Shown piece after piece: positions 21,871 to 31,207 of a stretch of 64,000 bases of DNA (positions within the stretch are counted from its first letter, which is position 1; the number at the start of each line of letters is the position of its first letter). Where the stretch lies: NCBI RefSeq assembly GCF_014779715.1, contig NZ_JACXYU010000001.1, positions 868,001 to 932,000 on the forward strand, in the 5' to 3' direction. This DNA is from Streptomyces chumphonensis (lineage in GTDB: Bacteria > Actinomycetota > Actinomycetes > Streptomycetales > Streptomycetaceae). The position numbers and the translations under genes were made by a program. The notes under the pieces were generated by a model. The model ran no database searches, was not told where the DNA came from, and was given only the letters and a program-made list of their open reading frames with translations.

Positions 21871-22803
21871 TCAGAAGCCCAGGCGGCGCAGCTGCTTGGG
21901 GTCGCGCTGCCAGTCCTTGGCGACCTTCACGTGCAGGTCCAGGAAGACGGGGGTGCCGAGCAGCGCCTCGATGTGCGTGCGGGAGCGGCTGCCGACCTCC
22001 TTGAGCCGCTTGCCGCCGGGGCCGATCACGATGCCCTTCTGGCTGGGCCGCTCGATGTACAGGTTGGCGTGCACGTCCAGCAGCGGCCGGTCGGCGGGGC
22101 GGCCCTCGCGGGGCAGCATCTCCTCCACGACGACGGCGATGGAGTGCGGCAGTTCGTCCCGGACGCCCTCCAGCGCGGCCTCCCGGATCAGCTCCGCGAC
22201 CATGACCTGCTCCGGCTCGTCGGTGAGGTCGCCGTCCGGGTACAGCGGCGGGCTCTCGGGCAGCATCGGGGCGAGCAGGTCGGCCAGCAGCGCGACCTGG
22301 CTGCCGTCGACGGCCGAGACGGGCACGATCTCGGCCCATTCGATGCCCAGTTCGCGGCCCAGCCGGTCGACGGCGATGAGCTGCTCGGCGAGTGCCTCGG
22401 AGTCCACCAGGTCGGTCTTGGTCACGACGGCGATCTTGGGGGTGCGCTTGACCTTGGCCAGCTCGGCCGCGATGTAGCGGTCGCCGGGGCCGGTCCTCTG
22501 GTCGGCGGGAAGGCAGAAGCCGATGACGTCGACCTCGGCCCAGGTGGAGCGCACGACGTCGTTCAGCCGCTCCCCCAGCAGCGTGCGGGGCTTGTGGAGC
22601 CCGGGGGTGTCGACCAGGACGAGCTGCGCGTCCTCGCGGTGCACGATGCCCCGGACCGTGTGCCGGGTCGTCTGCGGCCGGTTGGAGGTGATCGCGACCT
22701 TCGTGCCCACGAGTGCGTTGGTCAGGGTCGACTTGCCGGCGTTGGGTCGGCCGACGAAGCAGGCGAAGCCGGCGCGGTGCGGTGGGCTGGGAGGGGCGCT
22801 CAT
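21871..22803 (-). CDS. era: GTPase Era
   Basis: The 310-residue GTPase binds the 3' end of 16S rRNA and helps 30S assembly. G1 is GRPNAGKST near residue 18, followed by QTTRHTVRG (G2), DTPGLHKP near 61 (G3), TKTDLVD near 119 (G4) and PVSAVDG (G5). The C-terminal KH domain reads ERPSQKGIVIGPGGKRLKEVGSRSRTHIEALLG near 250. In this reverse-strand run it follows ybeY, as in many bacteria, but with the CNNM transporter, a lipoprotein gene and a small deaminase-like gene between. Confidence 0.97.
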   Translation of the reverse strand: MSAPPSPPHRAGFACFVGRPNAGKSTLTNALVGTKVAITSNRPQTTRHTVRGIVHREDAQLVLVDTPGLHKPRTLLGERLNDVVRSTWAEVDVIGFCLPADQRTGPGDRYIAAELAKVKRTPKIAVVTKTDLVDSEALAEQLIAVDRLGRELGIEWAEIVPVSAVDGSQVALLADLLAPMLPESPPLYPDGDLTDEPEQVMVAELIREAALEGVRDELPHSIAVVVEEMLPREGRPADRPLLDVHANLYIERPSQKGIVIGPGGKRLKEVGSRSRTHIEALLGTPVFLDLHVKVAKDWQRDPKQLRRLGF

Positions 22804-22889
22804 CCCCCCATTCTCCCTGATCGCCGGGGCGCCCCCGACCGCCGGCCGCCCGGGGGACCGGGGCGGACCGGGCGGGCCCGGCGCGGGCG

Positions 22890-23240
22890 TCAGCCCGCCG
22901 TCAGGGTGGCGCGGAGGGTGCCGTCCGGCGCGGCCAGCAGGACGGGCGTCGTGCCGCCCAGGTCGGCCACGGCCGCGAGGTCGCCGCCGGGCAGTGCTCC
23001 GGCGTCCGAGACGACGGCGGCGGCCTCCAGGGACTGCGCGCCGGACGCCACGGCCATCGCGACGGCCGTCTGCAGGGCCGTCAGCTCCAGCGAGGGCAGG
23101 GTCACGGTGCTCGCGACGTAGGTGCGGCCCGTCTCGTCGCGCACGGCCGCGCCCTCGGGCACGGCGTTGCGGGCGCGAGCGCTGCGCGCCAGGGTGATGA
23201 TCTTGCGGTCCTCGGGATCGATGGCCTGGGCGTCAGTCAT
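22890..23240 (-). CDS. degenerate cytidine deaminase-like protein
   Basis: This 116-residue protein aligns by eye with the N-terminal two thirds of cytidine deaminases: LARSARARNAVPEGAAVRDETGRTYVASTVTLPSLELTALQTAVAMAVASG. True enzymes carry a (H/C)AE zinc motif after the ASxxLT stretch and a later PCxxC pair. Here the first is replaced by ELTALQTAV and the second by GGDLAAVADLGG, so no catalytic zinc site is present. It lies 86 bp upstream of era. A conserved position beside era suggests a retained non-catalytic role, but the function is unknown. Confidence 0.7.
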   Translation of the reverse strand: MTDAQAIDPEDRKIITLARSARARNAVPEGAAVRDETGRTYVASTVTLPSLELTALQTAVAMAVASGAQSLEAAAVVSDAGALPGGDLAAVADLGGTTPVLLAAPDGTLRATLTAG

Positions 23241-23273
23241 GGCGTCGAGCTTACTCGGGCGGCTGACGGCGGT

Positions 23274-24032
23274 TCACAGCCGCGTGGCGCCGGGGAAACT
23301 CCCGGCCGGGGACGGCGTGCCGCCGGCGGCCACCGCGCGGAGCTTCTCCAGGGCCAGCCGGGCGAAGGGCACGATCGACCCACCGCCCGGGTCCTCCCGG
23401 CCGGACTGCGCCAGGTGCACGGTGTGCGCGCCGACGCGGACGTGGACGACGTCGGCGACGACCGTGACCGGGCGGTCCCCCGTCCCCGGCCGCACGTACC
23501 GCACCGCCACGCTCTCGTCGCCCAGCTCCGGCGCCTCCGCCCGTTCGGCGTGGTAGTCGACCCGGTGACCCGCGGCCCTGGGGCCCTCGGTGAGCTGGAA
23601 CCCCGGACACTGCCCGGCCGCCGCCCGGAAGGAGGCGAGGGCGCCCCTGGCGGCGTCGACGTCGGCGTGCGAGCCGGTGCGGGCCACCAGGAAGGGGCCG
23701 ACCTCGGTCCGGGCGAAGCGGGCCTCGCCGCCGCCGGACGGGCCGCGGAAGAGGACCCGGCACGGCCCCTCGCCCGGTTCGGGGACACCGATGCCGCGCT
23801 CCCGGGCGGCGGCGGAGGTGTCGGCGGCCCAGCCGGCCGGCAGGTCGGCGAGGCTGAGCACGGCCAGCCGCAGCCCTTCCTCGGTGAGCCGCCCGGCCTG
23901 GAGGGTCGGCCCCGCCGGGCGTCCTGAGGTCCCGGTGCTGCCCGCGCAGCCGCCCGTCAGCACGACCGGCCCGGCCAGCAGGACCAGGACGAGCGCCGCG
24001 CGGGCGAGGCCCGGGCGCTGGTGCGCTTCCAT
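23274..24032 (-). CDS. lipoprotein of unknown function
   Basis: The product has a hydrophobic signal peptide and lipobox LTGGC (Cys29 from the ATG at 24032), so it should be anchored to the outer face of the membrane. The roughly 220-residue exported part has no motif I recognise. It includes LSLADLPAGWA, a phrase common in actinobacterial lipoproteins related to the sensor-domain/PknH-like fold, and two further Cys (PCRVLF and CPGF) that could form a disulfide. ATG 24041 and 24050 are alternative starts that add 3 or 6 residues. It lies between the CNNM transporter and the deaminase-like gene on the same strand. Confidence 0.75.
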   Translation of the reverse strand: MEAHQRPGLARAALVLVLLAGPVVLTGGCAGSTGTSGRPAGPTLQAGRLTEEGLRLAVLSLADLPAGWAADTSAAARERGIGVPEPGEGPCRVLFRGPSGGGEARFARTEVGPFLVARTGSHADVDAARGALASFRAAAGQCPGFQLTEGPRAAGHRVDYHAERAEAPELGDESVAVRYVRPGTGDRPVTVVADVVHVRVGAHTVHLAQSGREDPGGGSIVPFARLALEKLRAVAAGGTPSPAGSFPGATRL

Positions 24033-24116
24033 GGCTCGCATGGCTCCCATGGGCGCACGCGCCCCGGGGGGCGGCCAGTGCCGTTCACCCGGCCGGGTGA
24101 GACGGGACGGCCGGGG

Positions 24117-25430
24117 TTACGGCGCGTCCTCGCCCGGCTGCTCGGCGTCGACGCGCTCGACCAGGACGCGGTCGATCCGGTTGCGCCGGCCCGCGGTGGA
24201 CTCGGCGGTCAGGCGCAGCCCGGCGAGCGCGGGCTCGGCCGGGTCCTCGGAGAGGTCGGCGACGGCGGAGGCCCCGGCGATCGGGACGCGGCCGAGGAGC
24301 TTGGCCAACAGCCCGCCGACCGTCTCCACGTCCTCGTCGTCGAAACCGGTGAGGCCGTACAGCTCGCCCATGTCCTCGATGTCGAGCCGCGCGGTGACGC
24401 GGAAGCGCCCGTCACCGAGGTCCTCCACCGGTGGCAGCTCCCGGTCGTACTCGTCGGTGATCTCGCCGACGATCTCCTCCAGGATGTCCTCGATGGTCAC
24501 GATCCCGGCCGTGGACCCGTACTCGTCGATGACGACGGCCACGTGGTTGCGGTCGCCCTGCATCTCGCGCAGCAGGTCGCCCGCGTTCTTGGTGTCGGGC
24601 ACGAACGCGGCCGGGCGCATCGCCGAGGAGACCAGCTCGGACTCGGCGTCGCGACTGATGTGCACCTTCCGGGCCAGGTCCTTGAGGTAGACGATCCCGA
24701 CGACGTCGTCCTCGTTCTCGCCGATGACGGGGATGCGGGAGAAGCCCGAACGCAGCGCGAGCGTCAGCGCCTGCCGGATCGTCTTGAAGCGCTCGATGGT
24801 GACCAGGTCGGTGCGCGGGACCATGACCTCGCGCACCAGCGTGTCGCCGAGCTGGAAGACGGAGTGCACCATGCGGCGCTCGTCGTCCTCGATCAGCGAC
24901 TCCGACTCGGCCAGGTCGACCATGGCGCGCAGCTCCGCCTCCGAGGCGAAGGGGCCCTTCCGGAAGCCCCGGCCGGGGGTGAGGGCGTTGCCCAGGAGGA
25001 TCAGGAGCTGCGGCAGCGGTCCCAGCACCCGGGTCAGGGGCAGCAGCACGTACGCGGCGGCCGTGGCGGTGTTCAGGGGGTGCTGGATGCCGATGGTGCG
25101 CGGGGAGACGCCGACGGCGACGTAGGAGACGAGCACCATGGTGCCGATGGCGACCGCGAGCGCCTGCCACGGCTCGGCGAAGTAGCGCAGGCAGGCGTAG
25201 GTGACCAGGACGCCGGCCGCCATCTCCGAGGCGACCCGGAGCAGCATCGCGAGGTTGAGGTAGCGGACCGGGTCGGCGGCGACGGCGGCCAGCTTCGCGC
25301 TGCCGCGCCGTCCGGTGCGCACCGCCTGCTCGGCGCGGAAGCTCGTGGTGCGCGCCAGTCCGGCCTCGGCGCAGGCGGCGAGCCAGGCGAGGACGACGAG
25401 GACGACCGCGAGGGTGAGAAGCTGCGTCAT
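24117..25430 (-). CDS. CNNM/CorC-type hemolysin-family membrane protein with CBS domains
   Basis: The 437-residue protein has a DUF21 (CNNM) transmembrane domain with about three or four hydrophobic helices in residues 1-170. A tandem CBS pair follows, with REVMVPRTDLVTIE near 205 and VVIDEYGSTAGIVTIEDILEEIVGEITDEYD near 296. The C-terminal CorC_HlyC domain reads DGRFRVTARLDIEDMGELYGL. Family members are magnesium or cobalt transporters or efflux regulators; CBS domains sense ATP-Mg. It starts 7 bp after ybeY, so the two are probably cotranscribed and translated together. The old hemolysin label is only historical. Confidence 0.9.
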   Translation of the reverse strand: MTQLLTLAVVLVVLAWLAACAEAGLARTTSFRAEQAVRTGRRGSAKLAAVAADPVRYLNLAMLLRVASEMAAGVLVTYACLRYFAEPWQALAVAIGTMVLVSYVAVGVSPRTIGIQHPLNTATAAAYVLLPLTRVLGPLPQLLILLGNALTPGRGFRKGPFASEAELRAMVDLAESESLIEDDERRMVHSVFQLGDTLVREVMVPRTDLVTIERFKTIRQALTLALRSGFSRIPVIGENEDDVVGIVYLKDLARKVHISRDAESELVSSAMRPAAFVPDTKNAGDLLREMQGDRNHVAVVIDEYGSTAGIVTIEDILEEIVGEITDEYDRELPPVEDLGDGRFRVTARLDIEDMGELYGLTGFDDEDVETVGGLLAKLLGRVPIAGASAVADLSEDPAEPALAGLRLTAESTAGRRNRIDRVLVERVDAEQPGEDAP

Positions 25431-25437
25431 GGCCGCG

Positions 25438-25935
25438 TCAGCCCACGGTGGGGGCGGGGGACGGGCCGGTGAGGCCCGTCTCGGAACGCCAGCCGTCCAC
25501 GATGGCCTGCTGGAGACCGAACATCTCCGCCTTCTCGCCGGGCTCCTCGTGGTCGTAGCCGAGCAGGTGCAGCACCCCGTGCACGGTGAGGAGCTGGAGC
25601 TCCTCGTCCATGGTGTGCTGCGTCGGGGCCTGCTCGGCCTGGCGGGCGGCGACCTCGGGACAGAGCACGATGTCGCCGAGCAGGCCCTGGGGGGGCTCGT
25701 CCTCGTCCTTCCCCGGCGGACGCAGCTCGTCCATGGGGAAGGACATGACGTCGGTCGGCCCCGGCAGGTCCATCCACTGCACGTGGAGCTGCTCCATGGC
25801 CGCGGCGTCGACGACGATGACGGACAGCTCCGACATCGGATGGATGCGCATCCGGGTCAGGGCGTAGCGGGCGATGTCGAGGATCGCCTGCTCGTCGACC
25901 TCCTGCCCGGACTCGTTGTTCACGTCGATGGACAT
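25438..25935 (-). CDS. ybeY: endoribonuclease YbeY
   Basis: The 165-residue metalloprotein acts in 16S rRNA 3'-end maturation and ribosome quality control. The zinc motif is [16 protein letters not shown] near residue 117, providing the HxxxHxxxxxH ligands. The conserved [14 protein letters not shown] segment lies near 58, and [14 protein letters not shown] near 84. It sits between phoH and the CNNM gene, the standard phoH-ybeY-corC order. Confidence 0.96.
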   Translation of the reverse strand: MSIDVNNESGQEVDEQAILDIARYALTRMRIHPMSELSVIVVDAAAMEQLHVQWMDLPGPTDVMSFPMDELRPPGKDEDEPPQGLLGDIVLCPEVAARQAEQAPTQHTMDEELQLLTVHGVLHLLGYDHEEPGEKAEMFGLQQAIVDGWRSETGLTGPSPAPTVG

Positions 25936-25983
25936 GTGTGCGCTGGTGCTCTTCCCTCGTCTCGGCCTGCGGGCGGGCGCAGC

Positions 25984-27030
25984 TTACCGGGCGCCGCCGC
26001 CGCTTCCGTCACCGCTGCGGACGTCGTAGCGCTCGTAGGCGTCCACGATACGGCCCACGAGCTTGTGCCGGACGACGTCGGTGCTGGTCAGCCGGGAGAA
26101 GTGGACGTCGTCCACGCCCTGCAGGATGTCCTGCACCTGACGCAGCCCGGACCGGGTGCCGTTCGGCAGGTCGACCTGGGTGACGTCCCCGGTGATGACG
26201 ATCTTCGAGTCGAAGCCGAGCCGGGTGAGGAACATCTTCATCTGCTCGGGGTTGGTGTTCTGCGCCTCGTCGAGAATGATGAAGGCGTCGTTGAGCGTGC
26301 GTCCGCGCATGTACGCCAGCGGCGCGACCTCGATCGTCCCGGCCGCCATGAGGCGCGGGATGGAGTCGGGGTCGAGCATGTCGTGCAGCGCGTCGTACAG
26401 CGGGCGCAGGTACGGGTCGATCTTCTCGTACAGCGTGCCGGGCAGGAAGCCGAGCCGCTCGCCCGCCTCGACCGCGGGCCGGGTCAGGATGATGCGGTTG
26501 ACCTGCTTGGACTGGAGCGCCTGGACGGCCTTGGCCATGGCCAGGTACGTCTTTCCGGTACCGGCCGGGCCGATGCCGAAGACGACGGTGTGCTCGTCTA
26601 TGGCGTCGACGTAGCGCTTCTGGTTCAGCGTCTTGGGGCGGATGGTGCGCCCGCGGTTGGAGAGGATGTTCTGCGTCAACACCTCGGCCGGTGTCTCGGC
26701 CGAGCCGTCGCCCTCCTCCCGCAGCATGGCGATGGAGCGCTCCACCGCGTCCTCGGTCATCGGCTGACCGGTGCGCAGGACGAGCATCATCTCGTCGAAC
26801 AGCCGCTGGACGAGCGCGACCTCCGCCTCGTCGCCGGTGGCGCTGATCTCGTTGCCCCGGACGTGGATGTCCGTGGCGGGGAAGGCCTCCTCGATCACGC
26901 GGAGGAGGCGGTCGCCGGAGCCGAGCACCGTGACCATCGGGTGCTTGGCGGGAACGGCGAACCGGGCCTGTGCCTGTGGTGCCTGGGAAGTCGATGTCTG
27001 CGTCATGGGCCGGCGCTGGGCCTTGCTCAT
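25984..27030 (-). CDS. PhoH-family ATPase (PhoL type)
   Basis: A 348-residue PhoH-like P-loop ATPase. Walker A is GPAGTGKTY near residue 154; Walker B and motif regions read [18 protein letters not shown] and [23 protein letters not shown] near 248. [12 protein letters not shown] matches the sensor region. A short KH-like N-terminal part includes [18 protein letters not shown]. Its ATPase or helicase activity is thought to aid RNA processing with YbeY, whose gene lies 48 bp downstream. The start may be ATG 27030 or the inner ATG at 27006 (MTQTSTS). Confidence 0.93.
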   Translation of the reverse strand: MSKAQRRPMTQTSTSQAPQAQARFAVPAKHPMVTVLGSGDRLLRVIEEAFPATDIHVRGNEISATGDEAEVALVQRLFDEMMLVLRTGQPMTEDAVERSIAMLREEGDGSAETPAEVLTQNILSNRGRTIRPKTLNQKRYVDAIDEHTVVFGIGPAGTGKTYLAMAKAVQALQSKQVNRIILTRPAVEAGERLGFLPGTLYEKIDPYLRPLYDALHDMLDPDSIPRLMAAGTIEVAPLAYMRGRTLNDAFIILDEAQNTNPEQMKMFLTRLGFDSKIVITGDVTQVDLPNGTRSGLRQVQDILQGVDDVHFSRLTSTDVVRHKLVGRIVDAYERYDVRSGDGSGGGAR

Positions 27031-27116
27031 CCCTCTCCGTAGCGGCGATGCGTTGCGCTACCCAGGTTACGCCGCCGCACCGACACCGCCCCCGGGTTTT
27101 CCGCCCGGCGCCGCCG

Positions 27117-28187
27117 CTACGCCCGGGGGAAGCCGATGGTCGGCACCGCGCGCCGGAGCGGAAGGGCGCGCTCACCGTCCGCGAGGAGGGCGCGCAGGAA
27201 CCCGTACCGGCAGTCGACGTCCGCGCCGACGGACGCGCAGCCGTGCACACGGTGGCACCAGGCGGCGATCTCCGGCCAGCCCGGCGCGGCCAGCGAGCCG
27301 CCGAAGTGCTGCACCGACAGGGAGGCCACCAGTCCGGCGAAGGCCAGCCGCTCGGCGAGCGGCCACTCGGCGAGCGAGGCCATGACGAAGCCCGCCACGA
27401 AGACGTCGCCCGCCCCCGTCGGGTCCAGGACCTCCACCTCCACGCCCGGGACCTCGGCCGTCCGCCCGGTGCGGCCGTCCGCCGCGTAGGCGCCCTCGGG
27501 GCCCAGCGTCACGACGGCCAGCGGCACGTGATCGGCCAGGGCGCGGGCGGCGGCGCGCGGGCAGTCGGTGCGGGTGTAGCGCATGGCCTCCTCCGCGTTG
27601 GGCAGGAAGGCCTCGCAGTGCCGCAGTTCGGTGAGGGCGGCCAGGTCCCAGCGGCCGGTCCCGTCCCAGCCGACGTCCGCGAAGACGCGCCCGCCGTCGC
27701 GTGCCGTCCGCGCGATCCACCCCTGGGGGGCGCCGGGCGTCAGCGAGGCCACGGCGGCGCGGGTCGGCGGCGGCACGGCGGGCAGCGGTTCGCGCGGCGG
27801 CGGGGCCTCGTGCCCGTGGGAGACCATCGTGCGCTCGCCCTCGTAGCCGAGCGAGACGGTGACCGGCGAGTGCCAGCCCGGCACGGTGCGGGAGAGGGAC
27901 AGGTCCACGCCCTCGCCCTGGCTGAGCTCCTCGCGGCAGAACGCGCCGTACACGTCGTCGCCGAACGCCGCCGAGAGCCAGGTCCGCAGGCCCAGCCGGG
28001 CGAGCGCGGTGGCCATGTTCGCCACGCCGCCGGGGCTGGAGCCCATGCCCCGGGCCCAGGACTCCGTACCGCGCACCGGAGCCGAGTCGAGCCCGGTGAA
28101 GACGATGTCGAGGAAGACGGTCCCGGTCAGATACACGTCGCAGGCCGGGTCCTGCGGGGTCCGCACGGCGGCGAGTGGATCGAGCAT
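27117..28187 (-). CDS. PfkB-family sugar kinase
   Basis: The 356-residue kinase has the two PfkB signatures. The N-terminal GGVANMATALARLG is near residue 53, and the C-terminal anion-hole motif DPTGAGDVFVAGFVMASL near 252 holds the catalytic Asp in GAGD. It phosphorylates a sugar, nucleoside or related alcohol; the substrate is not evident. It is divergent from a GH4 phospho-glycosidase across 37 bp, an arrangement that suggests a shared promoter region and a common substrate path in carbohydrate use. I start it at ATG 28187 since the open frame further upstream lies in the GH4 gene. Confidence 0.88.
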   Translation of the reverse strand: MLDPLAAVRTPQDPACDVYLTGTVFLDIVFTGLDSAPVRGTESWARGMGSSPGGVANMATALARLGLRTWLSAAFGDDVYGAFCREELSQGEGVDLSLSRTVPGWHSPVTVSLGYEGERTMVSHGHEAPPPREPLPAVPPPTRAAVASLTPGAPQGWIARTARDGGRVFADVGWDGTGRWDLAALTELRHCEAFLPNAEEAMRYTRTDCPRAAARALADHVPLAVVTLGPEGAYAADGRTGRTAEVPGVEVEVLDPTGAGDVFVAGFVMASLAEWPLAERLAFAGLVASLSVQHFGGSLAAPGWPEIAAWCHRVHGCASVGADVDCRYGFLRALLADGERALPLRRAVPTIGFPRA

Positions 28188-28224
28188 GCCGCCAGTGTGC
28201 CCGACGCCCGGTACCGTCCGTCCC

Positions 28225-29523
28225 ATGCGACTTTCCCTTCTGGGCGGGGGCGGATTCCGGGTACCGCTGGTGTACGGCGCGCTGGCCCGCGAGGACGGCG
28301 GCATCACGGACGTCGTCCTCCACGACACCGACCCGCTGCGGCTGCGCGTCATCTCCTCGGTGCTGGACGCGATCGACGGCGGCCCGCGCGTGCACGTCGC
28401 CGACGACCTCGACGACGCGCTGCGCGGCGCGGACTTCGTCTTCTCGGCGATCCGGGTCGGCGGCACCGCCGGCCGGGTGCGCGACGAGCGCGCCGCGCTC
28501 GCGGAGGGCGTCCTCGGGCAGGAGACGGTGGGGGCGGGCGGGCTGCTGTACGGGCTGCGCACGGTGCCCGTGGCCGTGCACATCGCCGAGCGGGTACGGG
28601 CCCTGGCCCCCTCGGCGTGGGTCGTCAACTTCACCAACCCGGCCGGGATCGTGACCGAGGCGATGGCGGCGGTCCTCGGCGACCGGGTGATCGGGATCTG
28701 CGACTCCCCCGTCGGCCTCGTGCGGCGCGCCGCCCGGGCGGCCGGGGCCGATCCGGACGCCGTCGACTACGACTACCTGGGCCTGAACCACCTCGGCTGG
28801 CTGCGCTCCCTGCACAGCGGCGGGCGCGACCTGCTGCCCGGCCTCCTCGCCGACCCCGCCGCGCTGGGCACCTTCGAGGAGGGGCGGCTCTTCGGCGCAC
28901 CGTGGCTCGCCGCCCTCGGGTCCCTGCCCAACGAGTACCTGCACTACTACTACTTCCGCCGGGAGACGCTGGCCGCCGCCCGGGCGGCCGGTGAGACGCG
29001 CGGCGCGTTCCTGGCGCGGCAGCAGGGGGCCTTCTTCGAGCGGGCCGCCGAGGAGCCCGCGGCGGCGGCCGCGCTGTGGGAGGCGACGCGCCGGGAGCGG
29101 GAGGAGACCTACCTCGCGGAGGCGCGATCCGCCTCCGGCGGCTGGCAGCGCGACGCCGACGACCTCGACGGCGGGGGCTACGACCGCGTCGCCCTGGCCC
29201 TGATGCGCGCGATCGCCACCGACCGGCCGACCCGGCTGATCCTCGACGTGCGCAACGCGGGCACCGTCGCGGCGCTCCCGGACGACGCCGTCGTGGAGAC
29301 GGTGTGCGAGGTGACCGGCTCCGGCGCCCGCCCGCTGCCCGGCGCCGCGCCGGGCCCCGCCGAACTCGGCCTCATGCTCCAGGTGAAGGCCGCGGAGCGG
29401 GCGACGATCGCCGCCGCGACGACCGGTTCCCGCCGCGCCGCTCTGCGGGCCCTCGCCCTGCACCCCCTGGTCGACTCCCCCGCCGTCGCCGACCGCGTCC
29501 TCACCCGCGCCCGGTGGCCCTGA
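28225..29523 (+). CDS. family 4 glycosidase (6-phospho-beta-glucosidase-like)
   Basis: The 432-residue enzyme belongs to GH4, which needs NAD and a divalent metal and works through redox elimination chemistry. The Rossmann start LLGGGGFRVPLVYGAL binds NAD. NFTNPAGIVTEA, VIGICDSPVGL near 158 with the metal-binding Cys, and LGLNHLGWLRS near 187 with the metal-binding His are all intact. SLPNEYLHYYYFRRE is also typical. Natural substrates are usually 6-phosphorylated beta-glucosides. It shares a 37-bp upstream region with a PfkB kinase. Confidence 0.9.
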   Translation: MRLSLLGGGGFRVPLVYGALAREDGGITDVVLHDTDPLRLRVISSVLDAIDGGPRVHVADDLDDALRGADFVFSAIRVGGTAGRVRDERAALAEGVLGQETVGAGGLLYGLRTVPVAVHIAERVRALAPSAWVVNFTNPAGIVTEAMAAVLGDRVIGICDSPVGLVRRAARAAGADPDAVDYDYLGLNHLGWLRSLHSGGRDLLPGLLADPAALGTFEEGRLFGAPWLAALGSLPNEYLHYYYFRRETLAAARAAGETRGAFLARQQGAFFERAAEEPAAAAALWEATRREREETYLAEARSASGGWQRDADDLDGGGYDRVALALMRAIATDRPTRLILDVRNAGTVAALPDDAVVETVCEVTGSGARPLPGAAPGPAELGLMLQVKAAERATIAAATTGSRRAALRALALHPLVDSPAVADRVLTRARWP

Positions 29524-29547
29524 CCTCCGGTCACGGGCGCGCGAAGG

Positions 29548-30204
29548 TCAGGGGCGGGTGGGGGTGCGGTGGAGGAGGGCGAGGGGGCCGCGCCGCTCGG
29601 CGCCGTCCGGCGTGCGCCACCCGCCGGTGACGGAGGCGTCGGCGTCCCGGGCGGCGGCCGACTCCGGGCCCAGCACGCGCAGGAGGGTGAGGGTGTACGG
29701 CCCGGCGTGCACCCCGCTGGCGTCGCGCCCGTCGGTCACCGGCCACGGCGGCGGCGCGGCGTCGGCGCCGTCGCCGGCCGCACCGACGACCACGACGGAG
29801 TCGTCCGGGGTGTCGGAGGCGTTCTGGTGCTGCGGCCGGGCACGGCCCTGGAGAAGGGCGAGCAGCTCGGCCCCGAGCACGGGATCGCGGACGCCGTCGT
29901 AGATCCAGCGCTTCCCCAGCACCCCGTGCTCCGAGGTGCCGACCAGCGCGTGCTCGGCCCCGCCCAGCGGCGCTCCCCGGTAGGTGAGCGGTACCTGGTA
30001 CGTGCGCGGCTCCGCCCCCGCCGCGTCCGTCACGAACATGAACTCCATCCCGACCGCGCCCTCGGGGTCGTCGAGCCGGAAACCGCCGGAGACCGCGAGG
30101 CGGGGCGCCCCGGCGGAGCCGTCGTACCAGGGTTGTGCGGGGAGCCATCCGGCGAGGAGGGCGAGCTTGCCGGGGTCCATGGTCGTCGCGTGAATCACTG
30201 CCAT
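29548..30204 (-). CDS. stand-alone maltokinase N-terminal cap-like protein
   Basis: The 218-residue protein starts MAVIHATTMDPGKLALLAGWLPAQPWYDG and continues with GGFRLDDPEGAVGMEFMFV, TYQVPLTYRGAPLGGAEHALVGTSEHGVLGKRWIYDGV and LLALLQG. These are the features of the maltokinase (Mak) N-terminal cap domain. The kinase domain is absent; the remaining 90 residues are an Ala/Gly/Asp-rich tail ending in a small conserved block (YTLTLLRVLG). Free-standing cap proteins are common in Streptomyces; a role in trehalose/maltose-1-phosphate metabolism is only suggested by homology. ATG 30204 fits the family start better than GTG 30210. Confidence 0.82.
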   Translation of the reverse strand: MAVIHATTMDPGKLALLAGWLPAQPWYDGSAGAPRLAVSGGFRLDDPEGAVGMEFMFVTDAAGAEPRTYQVPLTYRGAPLGGAEHALVGTSEHGVLGKRWIYDGVRDPVLGAELLALLQGRARPQHQNASDTPDDSVVVVGAAGDGADAAPPPWPVTDGRDASGVHAGPYTLTLLRVLGPESAAARDADASVTGGWRTPDGAERRGPLALLHRTPTRP

Positions 30205-30232
30205 GATCACCCAACCACGGGACGCCCGCGGG

Positions 30233-31150
30233 CTATTCCGAAGCGGTCCGGCGGCGCGGCAGCGGCACGCGCTGCAGGTCGCGGGCCACCGTCAGCTCCC
30301 CGGTGAAGCCGGCCGCGCGGGCCTGCCCGGCGAAGACCGCGGGATCGGGGTAGCGCTGGGAGAAGTGCGTCAGGACCAGGTGGCGGACGCCCGACCCGGC
30401 GGCGACGCGGCCCGCCTGCCCGGCGGTCAGGTGGCCGTGCTCCCGGGCCAGTGCGGCGTCCTCGTCGGTGAAGGTCGACTCGATGACCAGGAGGTCGCAG
30501 CCCTCGGCCAACTCCCAGACCCCGTCGCACATCCGGGTGTCCATCACGAACGCGAACCGCTGGCCGGGACGCGGCGTGCTGACGTCGGCCAGCCGCACGC
30601 CCCGCAGTTCGCCCGCACGCTGGAGGCGCCCGACGTCCGGGCCGCTCACCCCGGCACGGGCCAGCAGTTCGGGCACCATGCGGCGTCCGTCCGGCTCCAC
30701 AAGCCGGTAGCCGAAGGACTCCACCGGGTGGGACAGCCGTCGCGCGGAGAGGGTGTAGGAGCCGGTCCGCGCCAGGACGCCGTCGGCGGCGACGGGCTCG
30801 ACGCGCAGCGGAACCCGCTCCCGGTAGGCCGTCGCGTACCGCAGGCGGTCGAAGAAGCGCTGCCCGCTCGCCGGGAAGTGGGCCGTCACCGGGTGCGGCA
30901 CGGCGTCGAGGTTGACGCGCTGGATGACACCGGCGAGCCCGAGGGAGTGGTCGCCGTGGAAGTGCGTGACACAGAGCCGGTTCAGGTCGTGCGCGGCGAC
31001 CCCGGCGCGCACCATCTGACGCTGCGTGCCCTCCCCCGGGTCGAAGAGGAACCCTTCGCCGTCCCAGAGCAGCACGTAGCCGTTGTGGTTGCGGTGGCGG
31101 GTCGGCACCTGGCTCGCGGTGCCGAGGACGACCAGTTCACGTACGGACAT
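30233..31150 (-). CDS. rnz: ribonuclease Z
   Basis: The 305-residue metallo-beta-lactamase-fold nuclease removes 3' trailers from tRNA precursors that lack an encoded CCA. Both tRNA genes in this window lack CCA. It has [18 protein letters not shown] at the N-terminus and [11 protein letters not shown] near residue 62, which gives the HxHxDH zinc ligands. FVMDTR near 202 and [12 protein letters not shown] near 265 supply later ligands. The exosite arm is short. ATG 31150 starts [10 protein letters not shown], as in other actinobacterial RNase Z proteins. Confidence 0.94.
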   Translation of the reverse strand: MSVRELVVLGTASQVPTRHRNHNGYVLLWDGEGFLFDPGEGTQRQMVRAGVAAHDLNRLCVTHFHGDHSLGLAGVIQRVNLDAVPHPVTAHFPASGQRFFDRLRYATAYRERVPLRVEPVAADGVLARTGSYTLSARRLSHPVESFGYRLVEPDGRRMVPELLARAGVSGPDVGRLQRAGELRGVRLADVSTPRPGQRFAFVMDTRMCDGVWELAEGCDLLVIESTFTDEDAALAREHGHLTAGQAGRVAAGSGVRHLVLTHFSQRYPDPAVFAGQARAAGFTGELTVARDLQRVPLPRRRTASE

Positions 31151-31207
31151 GCGAAAGGTGCCGGACTTCCGTGGTGGTGACGGCCGCGGCGGGCGCCGCG
31201 AACGGGC

